A program made the position numbers and the translations under genes. This document shows, one piece after another, positions 16,284-26,333 of a stretch of 64,000 nt of DNA. The stretch comes from JBFAPK01 sp040676675. GTDB lineage: Bacteria; Actinomycetota; Actinomycetes; Mycobacteriales; Micromonosporaceae. Within the stretch, counting starts at the first letter, position 1. Each line of letters begins with the position of its first letter. The stretch covers positions 62,001 through 126,000 of the forward strand of contig NZ_JBFAPK010000010.1 in the NCBI RefSeq assembly GCF_040676675.1. The letters run 5' to 3'. The notes beneath the pieces are model-generated. The model saw only the letters and a program-made list of their open reading frames with translations, did not search any database and was not told where the DNA came from.

Positions 16284-17563
16284 TGACCGGGGAACTCGAC
16301 GTCCAACCGTCCCATCCGCTCCCGCCGGTGCCGCTCGGCGCCGACCTGTCCGGCCCGTACGCCGAGTATGCCGCGCTGCGTCAGGCCGCGCCGGTGCACC
16401 GGGTGGTCCTGCCCGACGGCGCCACCGCCTGGGTGGTAACCCGCTACGCGGACGTGCGGGCCGCACTGGCCGACCCCCGGCTCTCGATGAACAAGGCGAA
16501 CGGCAGCGGCGCCTGGAAGGGCTTCTCGCTGCCGGGGGCGCTCGACGCGAACCTGGCCAACATGGACCCGCCGGACCACACCCGGATCCGCCGGCTCGTC
16601 TCCCAGGCATTCACTCCGCAGCGGGTGGAGAAGCTGCGGCCCGCCGTGCAGGCCGTGGCGGACGAGCTGGTCGACCGGATGGCTCCGGCGGGTCGCGCCG
16701 ACCTGGTCGCCGAGTACGCCGTGCCACTGCCGGTGGCCGTCATCTGCGACCTGCTCGGGGTGCCGCAGCGGGACCGGGCCGACCTGCGCGACTGGACCGA
16801 GGCGATGACCACGCCGCCGCCGGACGATCCCACGGCGGCGGTGCGGGCCGTGCGGGAACTGGCCGGGTTCATGGTCCGCCTGATCGCCGAGAAGCGCCGG
16901 GACCCCGGCGACGACCTGATCTCCGCGATGATCGCGGCCCGGGACGGCGTCGCGGACGACGCCGGTACGTCGGGCGGCACCGGTACGCCGGGCGACCCGG
17001 CCACCGCCGCCCGCCCCGCCGACCGGCTCGGCGAGGACGAGCTGACCTCGCTGGCGTTCGTGCTGCTCTTCGCCGGCTACGAGAACTCGGTGCACGCGAT
17101 CGGCACCGGGCTGCTGGCGCTGCTGCGACACCCGGAGCAGCTCGCCGCGGCCCGTCGCCACGAGGAGCTGCCGGTTCCGGTCGTCGAGGAGCTGCTGCGG
17201 TACGAGCCGCCCGGGCCGCTCGCGCTGCGGCGCTTCCCCCTGGTCGACATGGCCATCGGCGGTGTCACCATCCCGGCCCGCGAGACGGTGCTGCTCGGCC
17301 TCGCCGCCGCCAACCGCGACCCGGACCGCTTCCCGGACGCCGAGGAGCTGGACGTGGCGCGCCCGGCGAACCCGCACCTGACCCTGGGGCACGGGATCCA
17401 CTACTGCGTCGGGGCGCCGCTGGCCCGGATGGAACTCCAGATCGCCATCGGTACGCTGCTGCGCCGGTTCCCCGGTCTCGCGCTGGCCGTACCGGCCGAG
17501 GAGCTGACCTGGCGCCCGTCGTACCGGAGCCGCGCGCTGCGCGGCCTACCGGTCCGGTTCTAG
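16283..17563 (+). CDS. Cytochrome P450 (bacterial class I, CYP105/107-like)
   Basis: A 426-residue soluble P450. The I-helix segment is FAGYENSVHAIG, the ExxR motif is in VVEELLRYE, and the heme loop is LGHGIHYCVGAPLAR with the Cys ligand. Two oddities: the conserved Phe of the FxxGxxxCxG loop is Leu, and the I-helix acid/alcohol pair is Glu-Asn rather than Glu/Asp-Thr. Both substitutions occur in some actinobacterial P450s. No ferredoxin or reductase gene adjoins, so electron partners must be encoded elsewhere. The leaderless GTG start is used. Substrate unknown. Confidence 0.9.
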   Translation: MTGELDVQPSHPLPPVPLGADLSGPYAEYAALRQAAPVHRVVLPDGATAWVVTRYADVRAALADPRLSMNKANGSGAWKGFSLPGALDANLANMDPPDHTRIRRLVSQAFTPQRVEKLRPAVQAVADELVDRMAPAGRADLVAEYAVPLPVAVICDLLGVPQRDRADLRDWTEAMTTPPPDDPTAAVRAVRELAGFMVRLIAEKRRDPGDDLISAMIAARDGVADDAGTSGGTGTPGDPATAARPADRLGEDELTSLAFVLLFAGYENSVHAIGTGLLALLRHPEQLAAARRHEELPVPVVEELLRYEPPGPLALRRFPLVDMAIGGVTIPARETVLLGLAAANRDPDRFPDAEELDVARPANPHLTLGHGIHYCVGAPLARMELQIAIGTLLRRFPGLALAVPAEELTWRPSYRSRALRGLPVRF

Positions 17564-17590
17564 GTGGGCGCCGGCCGGCCGGCGCCCACG

Positions 17591-17636
17591 CAGGAAAAAC
17601 CCCTGCCACCGGGCGGCCGGTGGCAGGGGTCTTTTC
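17591..17636. terminator. Strong bidirectional terminator between P450 and aconitase
   Basis: ACCCCTGCCACC (17599-17610) pairs perfectly with GGTGGCAGGGGT (17619-17630) around an 8-nt loop. It is flanked by GAAAAA on the left and CTTTTCC on the right, so it has a T-rich tract in both directions. Confidence 0.9.
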
Positions 17637-17642
17637 CGTGGA

Positions 17643-20432
<2,790 letters not shown>

Positions 20433-20540
20433 GTCGTACTCCTTCACGCTGTTTCTCGTCCCGGCCCGCGCGGTCCGGCCGGGAGGGCGACTGTGCGTAG
20501 TCCTGAGCAGTCTTTCGTACGGGTTACCGCACTGCTGACC

Positions 20541-20559
20541 TTAGGTAAGACTTACCGAC
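20541..20559. promoter_or_regulatory. Iron-box-like operator (IdeR/DmdR type) upstream of acnA
   Basis: TTAGGTAAGACTTACCGAC contains the perfect inverted repeat GGTAAG-A-CTTACC. By eye it matches the IdeR/DtxR consensus TTAGGTTAGGCTAACCTAA at 14 of 19 positions. It lies between divergent acnA and the VOC gene, so it could act on either. Iron control would make sense for an Fe-S enzyme. Confidence 0.5.
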
Positions 20560-20638
20560 TCGGGTCTCCTCTAAAACCGTACGTCCGTCTTGCTATTGGC
20601 GCAACTCCGTGCCACGCTCCCAGGCGGGAGGTGGGGAC

Positions 20639-20995
20639 ATGATCCATCACGTGCAACTCGCCTGCCCGCGCGGCTCCGAACGGACCCTCGGCGACTACTA
20701 CGGCGGCCTGCTGGGGATGGCCGAGAAGGCCAAGCCGTCGGCGCTGGCGGGCCGTGGTGGCTGCTGGTTCGAGGCGTACGGGATCGAACTGCACCTCGGC
20801 GTCGAGGACGACTTCCGGCCGGCCCGCAAGGCGCACCCCGGCCTGCTCTGGCCGGACCTGGAAGGGCTCGCCGCGCGGCTGGCGGCGGCCGGATATCCGG
20901 TGCGCTGGGCCGACGACGAGCTGCCGGGGCTGCGTCGCTTCCACACCGACGACCCGCACGGAAACCGGATCCAGTTCCTGGCACCCCGGCGCTGA
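20639..20995 (+). CDS. VOC (glyoxalase-like) family protein
   Basis: A 118-residue single-module vicinal-oxygen-chelate protein. MIHHVQLACP opens the first beta-alpha-beta unit (His3/His4 as possible metal ligand), ELHLGVEDDF has a central ligand position, and HTDDPHGNRIQFL ends the second unit with a conserved Asn/Gln pattern. Such proteins include lyases, dioxygenases and binding proteins. ATG 20639 is preceded by GGGAGGTGGGGAC, an excellent SD; the upstream GTG at 20609 has none. Divergent from acnA with the iron-box-like site in between. Substrate unknown. Confidence 0.85.
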   Translation: MIHHVQLACPRGSERTLGDYYGGLLGMAEKAKPSALAGRGGCWFEAYGIELHLGVEDDFRPARKAHPGLLWPDLEGLAARLAAAGYPVRWADDELPGLRRFHTDDPHGNRIQFLAPRR

Positions 20996-21058
20996 CATCC
21001 CGCGCCCCGGTCCGGACCCGGGCCGCCGGCTCCGCCGGGACCGGCGACGCGCCGATGT

Positions 21059-21074
21059 TAGGGTGCCGCAGGTG
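21059..21074 (+). promoter_or_regulatory. Leaderless-type -10 box
   Basis: TAGGGT (21059-21064) is seven bases before GTG 21072. This decides the start: the in-frame GTG at 21063 overlaps the box itself. Confidence 0.5.
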
Positions 21075-21587
21075 ACCGACGCAGACGTACACCTCGCCGC
21101 CCAGCCTCGCCTCGACACCGTGGCCACCGGCTTCTTCACCGACGCCCGGCGGCTGCGCACCGACTACGCCGGCATCGCCTGGATCGGCGACCAGCCCGAC
21201 GGCGAGAGCGGCCTGATGGGCCCGGAGTACCGGCGCCGCACCGTCGACTCGCGACTGTTCCTGCCCGACACCCACTGGTACGACGTCGACGCGCTCGACG
21301 ACGTCGAGGTCCAGGTCAGCTGCGCGCTGTTGCAGGTGCCGGCCACCTCGCAGAACACCCAGGGCCTGGTCGGCGCCATCGCCGAGCCGGTCGTCGAGTT
21401 CTACGAGCACCCGGAGGGCCGGCCGGGCGCCGGGCTCTGCCTGACCATACGCGGGACCATCTTCTCCAACCTCGGGCTCTCGTACCGGGTCACCGTGCTC
21501 TGCGCCCCGGAGGCGGTCGTCCAGCGCGGCGACGAGATCCAGGCCGCCGGGCCGGCCGACGAGGAGGCGGAGACCGAGGCGGCCTGA
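21072..21587 (+). CDS. Conserved hypothetical protein
   Basis: A 171-residue soluble protein I do not recognise. It starts MTDADVHLAAQPRLDTVATGFFTDARRLRTDYAGIAWIG and ends in an acidic tail (DEEAETEAA). The middle contains LPDTHWYDVDALDDVEVQVSC and a beta-rich stretch GAGLCLTIRGTIFSNLGLSYRVTVLC. No signal peptide or membrane segment. Codon bias is normal and it is followed by a strong terminator, so it is a real single gene. The start is set by the TAGGGT box. Confidence 0.7.
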   Translation: MTDADVHLAAQPRLDTVATGFFTDARRLRTDYAGIAWIGDQPDGESGLMGPEYRRRTVDSRLFLPDTHWYDVDALDDVEVQVSCALLQVPATSQNTQGLVGAIAEPVVEFYEHPEGRPGAGLCLTIRGTIFSNLGLSYRVTVLCAPEAVVQRGDEIQAAGPADEEAETEAA

Positions 21588-21610
21588 GCCGTCCGGGCTC
21601 AGCGACGACG

Positions 21611-21643
21611 ACGAGGGGCCAGCTCGATGAGCTGGCCCCTCGC
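21611..21643. terminator. Perfect 13-bp hairpin terminator
   Basis: GAGGGGCCAGCTC (21613-21625) and GAGCTGGCCCCTC (21629-21641) pair perfectly around a GAT loop, between convergent genes. No T-tract. Confidence 0.85.
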
Positions 21644-21660
21644 GAGGTACTGCTGTTCGG

Positions 21661-22407
21661 TCAGCTGGAGTAGCCGCGGGTGGCGATCCAGTTGGCCATG
21701 TCGATGGTGCTCATCCAGTAGGACGAGTTGTTCGGGTTGGCCGGGTCAGCGATCTTCACCGCACGACCGTCGTCGCGGTACCCGACCACGGCCAGGTAGT
21801 GGCCACCCTCGTACGAGTGGGTCACCCCGTCGGTGTCGGTCGCGGTGCCGATGATGTTGGCCACCACGGCGCGGTTGTTGTCGATCGCGTTCTTGACGTC
21901 AGCCTGGAGCTTGTCCATCTGCGCCGGCTTGGCGGAGCTGTCCGGGATGGCCGTGGTCTTGTAGGCGTGACCGCCGGTCACCTCGTTCAGCACGCGGGTG
22001 GTGTCCTCGGCGGAGTTGGTGCCCGCCTCGGTGGTACCCAGCTTCTTCGCCACGTCGTCCTGGCTCAGCTCGTGCCCGTCCGCCGTCAGGGCGATCCGGG
22101 TCGACGCCGGGCCACAGTAGTAGAAGTTGGGCTGCGCCTGGTACCTGATGCCCAGCTCCTTGGCCGACGGCTTGCTGTCGTGCCGCTTGTCGTCCTCGTG
22201 CTTCTTGTCGTCGTGCTTCTTGCCGTCATCGTGCCGGTCCTGCATGACCACCGACTGGGTGGCCGGGGTGGCCGGAGCGGCCTGCGCGGCCACGGCGGGG
22301 CCGGCGACGGCGCCGCCGACGAAGGCCAGACCGGCGAGGCCCAGCGCGCTGCGACGGATGACGGGAGCCTGCGTGATGGCCGGTAGCCACCGACTGAACG
22401 TAGTCAT
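21661..22407 (-). CDS. Secreted C39-like cysteine peptidase with charged spacer
   Basis: A 248-residue exported protein of the peptidase C39-like (C39_2) group. Residues 1-43 are a signal peptide. Residues 57-83 form a His/Asp/Lys-rich spacer (HDDGKKHDDKKHEDDKRHD). The papain-like domain follows, with YYCGPAST (C98), GGHYLAVVGY (His) and DPANPNNSSYW (Asp/Asn). The alternate upstream ATG (11 residues earlier) lacks an SD; ATG 22407 has GAAGG 8 nt upstream. Probably a cell-surface peptidase or amidase; the spacer may bind metal or wall polymers. A long upstream region carries a 93-bp spaced duplication. Confidence 0.82.
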   Translation of the reverse strand: MTTFSRWLPAITQAPVIRRSALGLAGLAFVGGAVAGPAVAAQAAPATPATQSVVMQDRHDDGKKHDDKKHEDDKRHDSKPSAKELGIRYQAQPNFYYCGPASTRIALTADGHELSQDDVAKKLGTTEAGTNSAEDTTRVLNEVTGGHAYKTTAIPDSSAKPAQMDKLQADVKNAIDNNRAVVANIIGTATDTDGVTHSYEGGHYLAVVGYRDDGRAVKIADPANPNNSSYWMSTIDMANWIATRGYSS

Positions 22408-22904
22408 GATGGTTGCCTTCCATTCGGGGGTGTCCCGCACCTCTGCACGAGGCGTCCGGGAAATGGATGACGCCCGGCGTGGTGCTGCTCGGGGCGTCGG
22501 GGGGATGTAACCGATCCGGTCCGGCCGTCATTCCGGGCTGCGGCCCGGGGCCGGGAGACCGTGCGCCCCGCGTGGGGGTGCTGCGGTGTACCGGGGGATG
22601 TAACCAACCCGGCCCGGCCGGCATTCCGCCGGGGGCGGGTCGTGGGAGGTGCCCTCGTCGGGGTCCTCGGTCGTACGCGGCTTACAACGACGGCCGGCCG
22701 CCCAGGATTCCGCGATCCGGCCTCGCCAGCCAGTCGATCAAGCCAATTTTCCGGACACCGGCCAACAACCGGGACGGCCCGCCCGGCTCGCGCCGGCAGT
22801 CGCCGCCCGCCGAACCGGACACCCCGCCCAGACGGCCACGCCCGGGACACTCGTCGATCTAGGGCAAATCACCGTGAGATGATCTCCAATCATGACGATT
22901 TGCC
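22408..22904. other. 500-bp upstream region of the C39-like gene
   Basis: No gene. It contains a direct duplication and ends in palindromic element A copy 2. A long leader for the C39-like gene is possible. Confidence 0.5.
22500..22628. repeat. Direct repeat, about 35 bp, spaced 93 bp
   Basis: GGGGGATGTAACC plus about 20 related bases ending CATTCC occurs at 22500 and again at 22593, each preceded by a GTGCTGC-type segment. On the strand of the C39-like gene each reads GGTTACATCCCCC. They could be regulator sites or parts of a leader RNA. Confidence 0.7.
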
Positions 22905-22915
22905 CTAGATCGACG
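22852..22915. repeat. Palindromic element A, copy 2 (inverted orientation)
   Basis: Arms of 19 bp (22852-22870 and 22897-22915) share the core CGTCGATCTAGGGCAAATC with copy 1 at 7611. The loop is again 26 nt; its reverse complement matches copy 1 at TGATTGGAGATCA and CTCAC. The left end of one arm supplies the last codons (Pro-Ser-Ile) and the TAG stop of the 53-residue gene at 22905-23066. Confidence 0.85.
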
Positions 22916-23066
22916 GAGGGATCGCCTCCGCGTACCGTTCGCGCAGGCGTGCCCGGACCTGCTCCGGCGTGTAAGCCCGCCGCCGCCGCTCCGCCCGGGC
23001 GATGACCACCCCGGTCGCCGCCACGCCGACGAAGCTCGCCACGCCTATTACCTTCCACCAGCGCAT
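22905..23066 (-). CDS. Small single-pass membrane protein (53 residues)
   Basis: Reads MRWWKVIGVASFVGVAATGVV then an Arg-rich stretch and YTPEQVRARLRERYAEA. Residues 5-24 form one hydrophobic segment; the C-terminal part is a charged helix, probably cytoplasmic. No function known. The start ATG 23066 has no SD but a TACCCT box six bases upstream on this strand, so it is probably leaderless. The stop codon is part of palindromic element A, implying that the element inserted in, or replaced, the gene's 3' end. Divergent from the NlpC/P60-like gene. Confidence 0.7.
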   Translation of the reverse strand: MRWWKVIGVASFVGVAATGVVIARAERRRRAYTPEQVRARLRERYAEAIPPSI

Positions 23067-23071
23067 CCGCC

Positions 23072-23078
23072 TAGGGTA
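23072..23078. promoter_or_regulatory. Overlapping divergent -10 boxes (shared promoter core)
   Basis: TAGGGT on the plus strand (23072-23077) and TACCCT on the minus strand (23078-23073) overlap by five bases. Each lies 6-7 bases before a start codon (GTG 23085 plus, ATG 23066 minus). The two coding regions are only 18 bp apart, so there is no room for two separate promoters. Confidence 0.6.
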
Positions 23079-23084
23079 GTGCCC

Positions 23085-23933
23085 GTGGCGGAGACGAGCA
23101 TCAGCCTCGATGAGGCCATCGAGCTGACCCGTACCGGTGATGTGTGGGTCTTCCGGGGGCGGAGCATGCCGGACCGGGCGATCCAGTTCACCACGAACAG
23201 TCCGGTCAACCACGTCGGCATGTCCGTCGTCCTGGACGACCTGCCGCCGTTGATGTGGCACGCGGAGTTGGGCCGGTCGTTGCCGGACATGTGGTCCGGT
23301 ACGCACCAGCGCGGCGTGCAGCTGCACGACCTGCGCGACGCCGTGACGGTCTGGGCGCAGCGGTACGGCCAGCGCGCCTGGCTGCGCCAGCTCGAACCGC
23401 CGGCGGATCGGGAGATGGAGGACGCGGTGCTGCGTACCGTCGCCCGGTTGGACGGTACGCCGTTTCCGTCCACCGCCCGGCTCGCCTGGCGCTGGTTGCG
23501 CGGCCGTACGCCGGACGTGCGCTCCGTGCTCGGTGAGCGGTTCGGCCGGCGCCTCCGGTTCGGCCCCCGCGAGCTGCCCTCGTCCCTCGCGCCGCCCGCT
23601 CCACGGCACGCGCCCTCCGACGCGGTTGTGCCCTCCGAGCGGGCTCCGCTCTCCGACGGCGCCGCGTCCTCCGACGGCGCCGCGTCCCCCGACGCGGCTG
23701 TGCCCGGCGGTGCGCGGAACGTGCCCGCCGGCGCGACCGCGCAGGACCGCCGACTGGAGACCGCCTACTGCGCCGAGGTCGTCGCCGTCACGTACGAGGC
23801 GATGGGGTTGCTGCCCGCCGGCCGCCGGCCGAACTGGTACGACCCGGGCCGCTTCTGGAGCGGCGACGACCTGCCGCTGCTCGCCGGCGCGCGGCTGGGC
23901 ACCGAGATCGCGGTCCGGCTCCCGTCCCGCTGA
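23085..23933 (+). CDS. Permuted papain-like (YiiX/NlpC-P60 type) protein
   Basis: A 282-residue cytoplasmic protein with a circularly permuted NlpC/P60 fold. The N-terminal half has GDVWVFRGRS and the His motif NHVGMSVVL (about residues 44-52). The C-terminal half has the Cys motif YCAEVVAVTYEAMGL (about 227-241). Between them is a disordered Ala/Ser/Pro-rich insert with an SDGAASSDGAASPD repeat. Relatives are amidases or acyltransferases on lipids or peptidoglycan. GTG 23085 is used because it sits at the predicted transcription start; GTG 23079 overlaps the promoter. No signal peptide. Confidence 0.75.
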   Translation: MAETSISLDEAIELTRTGDVWVFRGRSMPDRAIQFTTNSPVNHVGMSVVLDDLPPLMWHAELGRSLPDMWSGTHQRGVQLHDLRDAVTVWAQRYGQRAWLRQLEPPADREMEDAVLRTVARLDGTPFPSTARLAWRWLRGRTPDVRSVLGERFGRRLRFGPRELPSSLAPPAPRHAPSDAVVPSERAPLSDGAASSDGAASPDAAVPGGARNVPAGATAQDRRLETAYCAEVVAVTYEAMGLLPAGRRPNWYDPGRFWSGDDLPLLAGARLGTEIAVRLPSR

Positions 23934-24077
23934 CCCCCGACGGGCCGGGCCGCGGGAACCCGCCGCCCGGCCCGCACCCCGCGCGGGCCGTCGGCACCGC
24001 CCGGCACTCACCCCGGGCGGGCCGTCGTCACCGCCCGGCCCGCTCAGTCGCGAATCAGTCGCGAAGCGGTGCCCGGC

Positions 24078-24656
24078 TCACTTGGCCGCGAAGCCGTGCA
24101 GCAGGCCGTCGACCAGCGTGGAGATCTCGGCGGCGTCCGGTAGCGGGGTGTCGGTGGCCATCCGGATGGCGATGACCCCGGAGAGCAGGTCGGCGAAGAC
24201 GGCGACGTCCGTGTCGGCCGACAGTTCGCCCCGTTCGACGCTCCGCGCCAGCAGCCGGGTGATCAGCTCCAGGCGGCGGTCCAGGTTGGCCCGGAGCACG
24301 TCGGTGAAGAGCGGGTCCCGGCACGCCTCGCCGAGGCACTGGCGGAACAGCACCCGCATCCCCGGGGCGTCGAAGACCCGCATGATCTGCGTCAGGCCGG
24401 CGGTGAGGTCGCCGCGCAGCGAGCCCGTGTCGGGCAGGGTGATCTGCCCGACCGTCACCTGCCCGACCGCGTCCAGCAGCAGCTCGCGCTTGGTCGGGTA
24501 GCGCCGGAAGACCGTCGTGCGGCCCACGCCGGCGCGCGCGGCGACGTCGTCGAACGTCATGTCGAAGCCGCGTTCGAAGAGCAGCTCGACGAGCGCCTCG
24601 CGTACGGCCGTGTCGACGGCCGGGTCCGGCCTGCGGCCGCCGCGGTTGGTACCCAT
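24078..24656 (-). CDS. TetR-family regulator of the divergent FAD monooxygenase
   Basis: A 192-residue TetR/AcrR repressor. The helix-turn-helix is MTFDDVAARAGVGRTTVFRRYPTKRELL (about 33-60), followed by a C-terminal ligand domain. ATG 24656 has the strong SD GGAGGAGGGG. It is divergently transcribed from an FAD-dependent monooxygenase, and the 171-bp gap contains 3.5 copies of a palindromic 15-bp motif. It probably represses the monooxygenase and itself until an aromatic ligand or drug binds. Confidence 0.9.
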   Translation of the reverse strand: MGTNRGGRRPDPAVDTAVREALVELLFERGFDMTFDDVAARAGVGRTTVFRRYPTKRELLLDAVGQVTVGQITLPDTGSLRGDLTAGLTQIMRVFDAPGMRVLFRQCLGEACRDPLFTDVLRANLDRRLELITRLLARSVERGELSADTDVAVFADLLSGVIAIRMATDTPLPDAAEISTLVDGLLHGFAAK

Positions 24657-24675
24657 GCCCCTCCTCCGATCGGCG

Positions 24676-24747
24676 TTGACATTATCAGGTACCCCGAGTA
24701 CCAATACTCGTAGTACCGGAACTCGAAGTACCGATACTCCGAGTTCC
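24676..24747. promoter_or_regulatory. Promoter and 15-bp operator array between TetR and monooxygenase
   Basis: TTGACA (24676-24681) and TACCAA (24699-24704) form a plus-strand promoter. From 24695 to 24747 runs a tandem array with consensus CGWAGTACCGRWACT. Each unit is a small palindrome, e.g. GAGTA-CCAA-TACTC and AGTA-CCGA-TACT. The first unit overlaps the -10. A further pair of CCTGCGGGACCCGCA repeats lies at 24761-24811. Confidence 0.75.
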
Positions 24748-24827
24748 CTTTCGGGCCCGCACCTGCGGGACCCGCAACAACGGCGGGTCGCGCCTGCGGG
24801 ACCCGCACCAACCGCGGGGAGGCCGTC

Positions 24828-26306
24828 ATGAGTGTTGTCGTCGTCGGAGCCGGGCCCACCGGGCTGATGCTCGCCGGGGACCTGGCCGAGGCCGGGGTGC
24901 CCGTCACGATCCTGGAGCGGCGTACCGAGGAGTCCAACCTGACCCGCGCGTTCGCGGTACACGCGCGGACGCTGGAACTGCTCGACCTGCGCGGGCTCGC
25001 CGACGAACTCGTGGCGCAGGGCGTGCGGGTGCCCGAGGTGCGCCCGCACCTCAAGGGCACCGAGCTGGTGGTGGACCTGCGCCACCCGGAGAGCCGCTTC
25101 CCGTACGTGCTGATGGTCGCCCAGGCCCGCACCGAGGCGCTGCTGGCCCGGCGGGTACGGCGGCTGGGCGTGGAGATCGTCCACGGTGCCGAGGTGACGG
25201 GGCTGACCCAGGACGCCGGGGGCGTCACGCTGTCCACCCGGGACGGACGCACCGTACGGGCCGACCACGTGGTCGGGTGCGACGGCGCGCACAGCGCCGT
25301 GCGGCGCCTGCTCGGGGTCGGGTTCAGCGGGCGCAGCTACGACACGACCATCCTGCTCGCCGACGTACGCCTGGGCCGCGACCTGCCGCTCGCCATCAAC
25401 CCCTTCGTCGGCGACGAGGGTACGGCGCTGCTGACCCCGTACGGCGACGGCTGGTACCGGGCGACCGTCTGGGACCGCACCCGGCGGGACGTACCGCTGG
25501 ACGAGCCGCTCGGCATCGAGGAGGTCCGGGACTCGCTCCGGCGGATCGCGGGGAAGGGCCTGGACGTGGTCGAGCTGCGCTGGTCCACCCGCTTCCTCAG
25601 CGAGCGGCGGCAGGCCGACCGGTACCGCGTCGGCCGGGTCTTCCTCGCCGGGGACGCCGCCCACGTCCACTCCCCGCTCGGCGCCATGGGGATGAGCACC
25701 GGCATCCAGGACGCCGCGAACCTCTCCTGGAAACTCGCGGCGGCGCACGACGGCTGGGCGCCCCGATGGCTGCTCGACTCCTTCCAGGAGGAGCGGCACC
25801 CGGTCGGGCGCGGCACGCTGCGCATCACCGATCTCATGCTGCGCCTGGCGGTGCCGCCCGCGCCGCTGCGGCTGATCCGACCGTACCTCGCGCCGGCGCT
25901 GCTGGGCCGCCCGGCGATCGCGCGGACCGTCCGGCTCACCCTCTCCGGGCTCGGCATCGCCTACCCCGTACCCGACGGGACGTCCGGCTCGGCGCTGGCC
26001 GGTCGGCGCGTACCGGACCTGGAGCTGACGGTGGACGGCCACCGGCGGCGACTCTACGAGCTGGCCCGGGGCGGCAGGTTCCTGCTGCTGGACCTCTCGA
26101 CGGACGGTGCCGCCGCGGCGGCCGGCGAGCCGTGGCGGGAGCGGATCGCGGTGGTCCGCGCCGAGGGGACGGCGCCGGAGGGCGCGACCGCGCTGCTGGT
26201 CCGCCCCGACGGGTACGTGGCCTTCGGCGCCGACCGCCCCGACACCGCCCAGGTCCGCACCGCCCTGGAGCAGTGGTGCGGCGCCGCCCCGTCGGTCGCG
26301 GTCTGA
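24828..26306 (+). CDS. FAD-dependent aromatic monooxygenase (PHBH-type)
   Basis: A 492-residue class A flavin monooxygenase. VVVGAGPTGLMLAGDLAEAG (4-23) is the FAD-binding Rossmann motif, CDGAHSAVR (about 148-156) the DG motif, and VFLAGDAAHVHSPLGAMG with GIQDAANLSWKLA (about 272-305) the GD motif. A C-terminal thioredoxin-like domain (DLELTVDGHRRRLYELARGG) is present, as in aromatic polyketide and rifampicin hydroxylases. It uses NAD(P)H and O2 to hydroxylate an aromatic ring. The adjacent TetR suggests it responds to a toxic or antibiotic aromatic. No biosynthetic genes adjoin, so detoxification is more likely than biosynthesis. Confidence 0.9.
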   Translation: MSVVVVGAGPTGLMLAGDLAEAGVPVTILERRTEESNLTRAFAVHARTLELLDLRGLADELVAQGVRVPEVRPHLKGTELVVDLRHPESRFPYVLMVAQARTEALLARRVRRLGVEIVHGAEVTGLTQDAGGVTLSTRDGRTVRADHVVGCDGAHSAVRRLLGVGFSGRSYDTTILLADVRLGRDLPLAINPFVGDEGTALLTPYGDGWYRATVWDRTRRDVPLDEPLGIEEVRDSLRRIAGKGLDVVELRWSTRFLSERRQADRYRVGRVFLAGDAAHVHSPLGAMGMSTGIQDAANLSWKLAAAHDGWAPRWLLDSFQEERHPVGRGTLRITDLMLRLAVPPAPLRLIRPYLAPALLGRPAIARTVRLTLSGLGIAYPVPDGTSGSALAGRRVPDLELTVDGHRRRLYELARGGRFLLLDLSTDGAAAAAGEPWRERIAVVRAEGTAPEGATALLVRPDGYVAFGADRPDTAQVRTALEQWCGAAPSVAV

Positions 26307-26333
26307 CCGCCGGCTCCGCCGCCCGCCGTGCCG

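Noticed and set aside
16283..17563. P450 as part of a natural-product cluster
   Set aside because: Flanked by pectate lyase and aconitase; no biosynthetic neighbours.
24695..24747. 15-bp array as plasmid-type iterons (origin)
   Set aside because: No replication protein nearby and the units sit on a TetR divergent promoter.
24828..26306. FAD monooxygenase as a biosynthetic tailoring enzyme
   Set aside because: Only a TetR gene is adjacent, so a detoxifying role is more economical.
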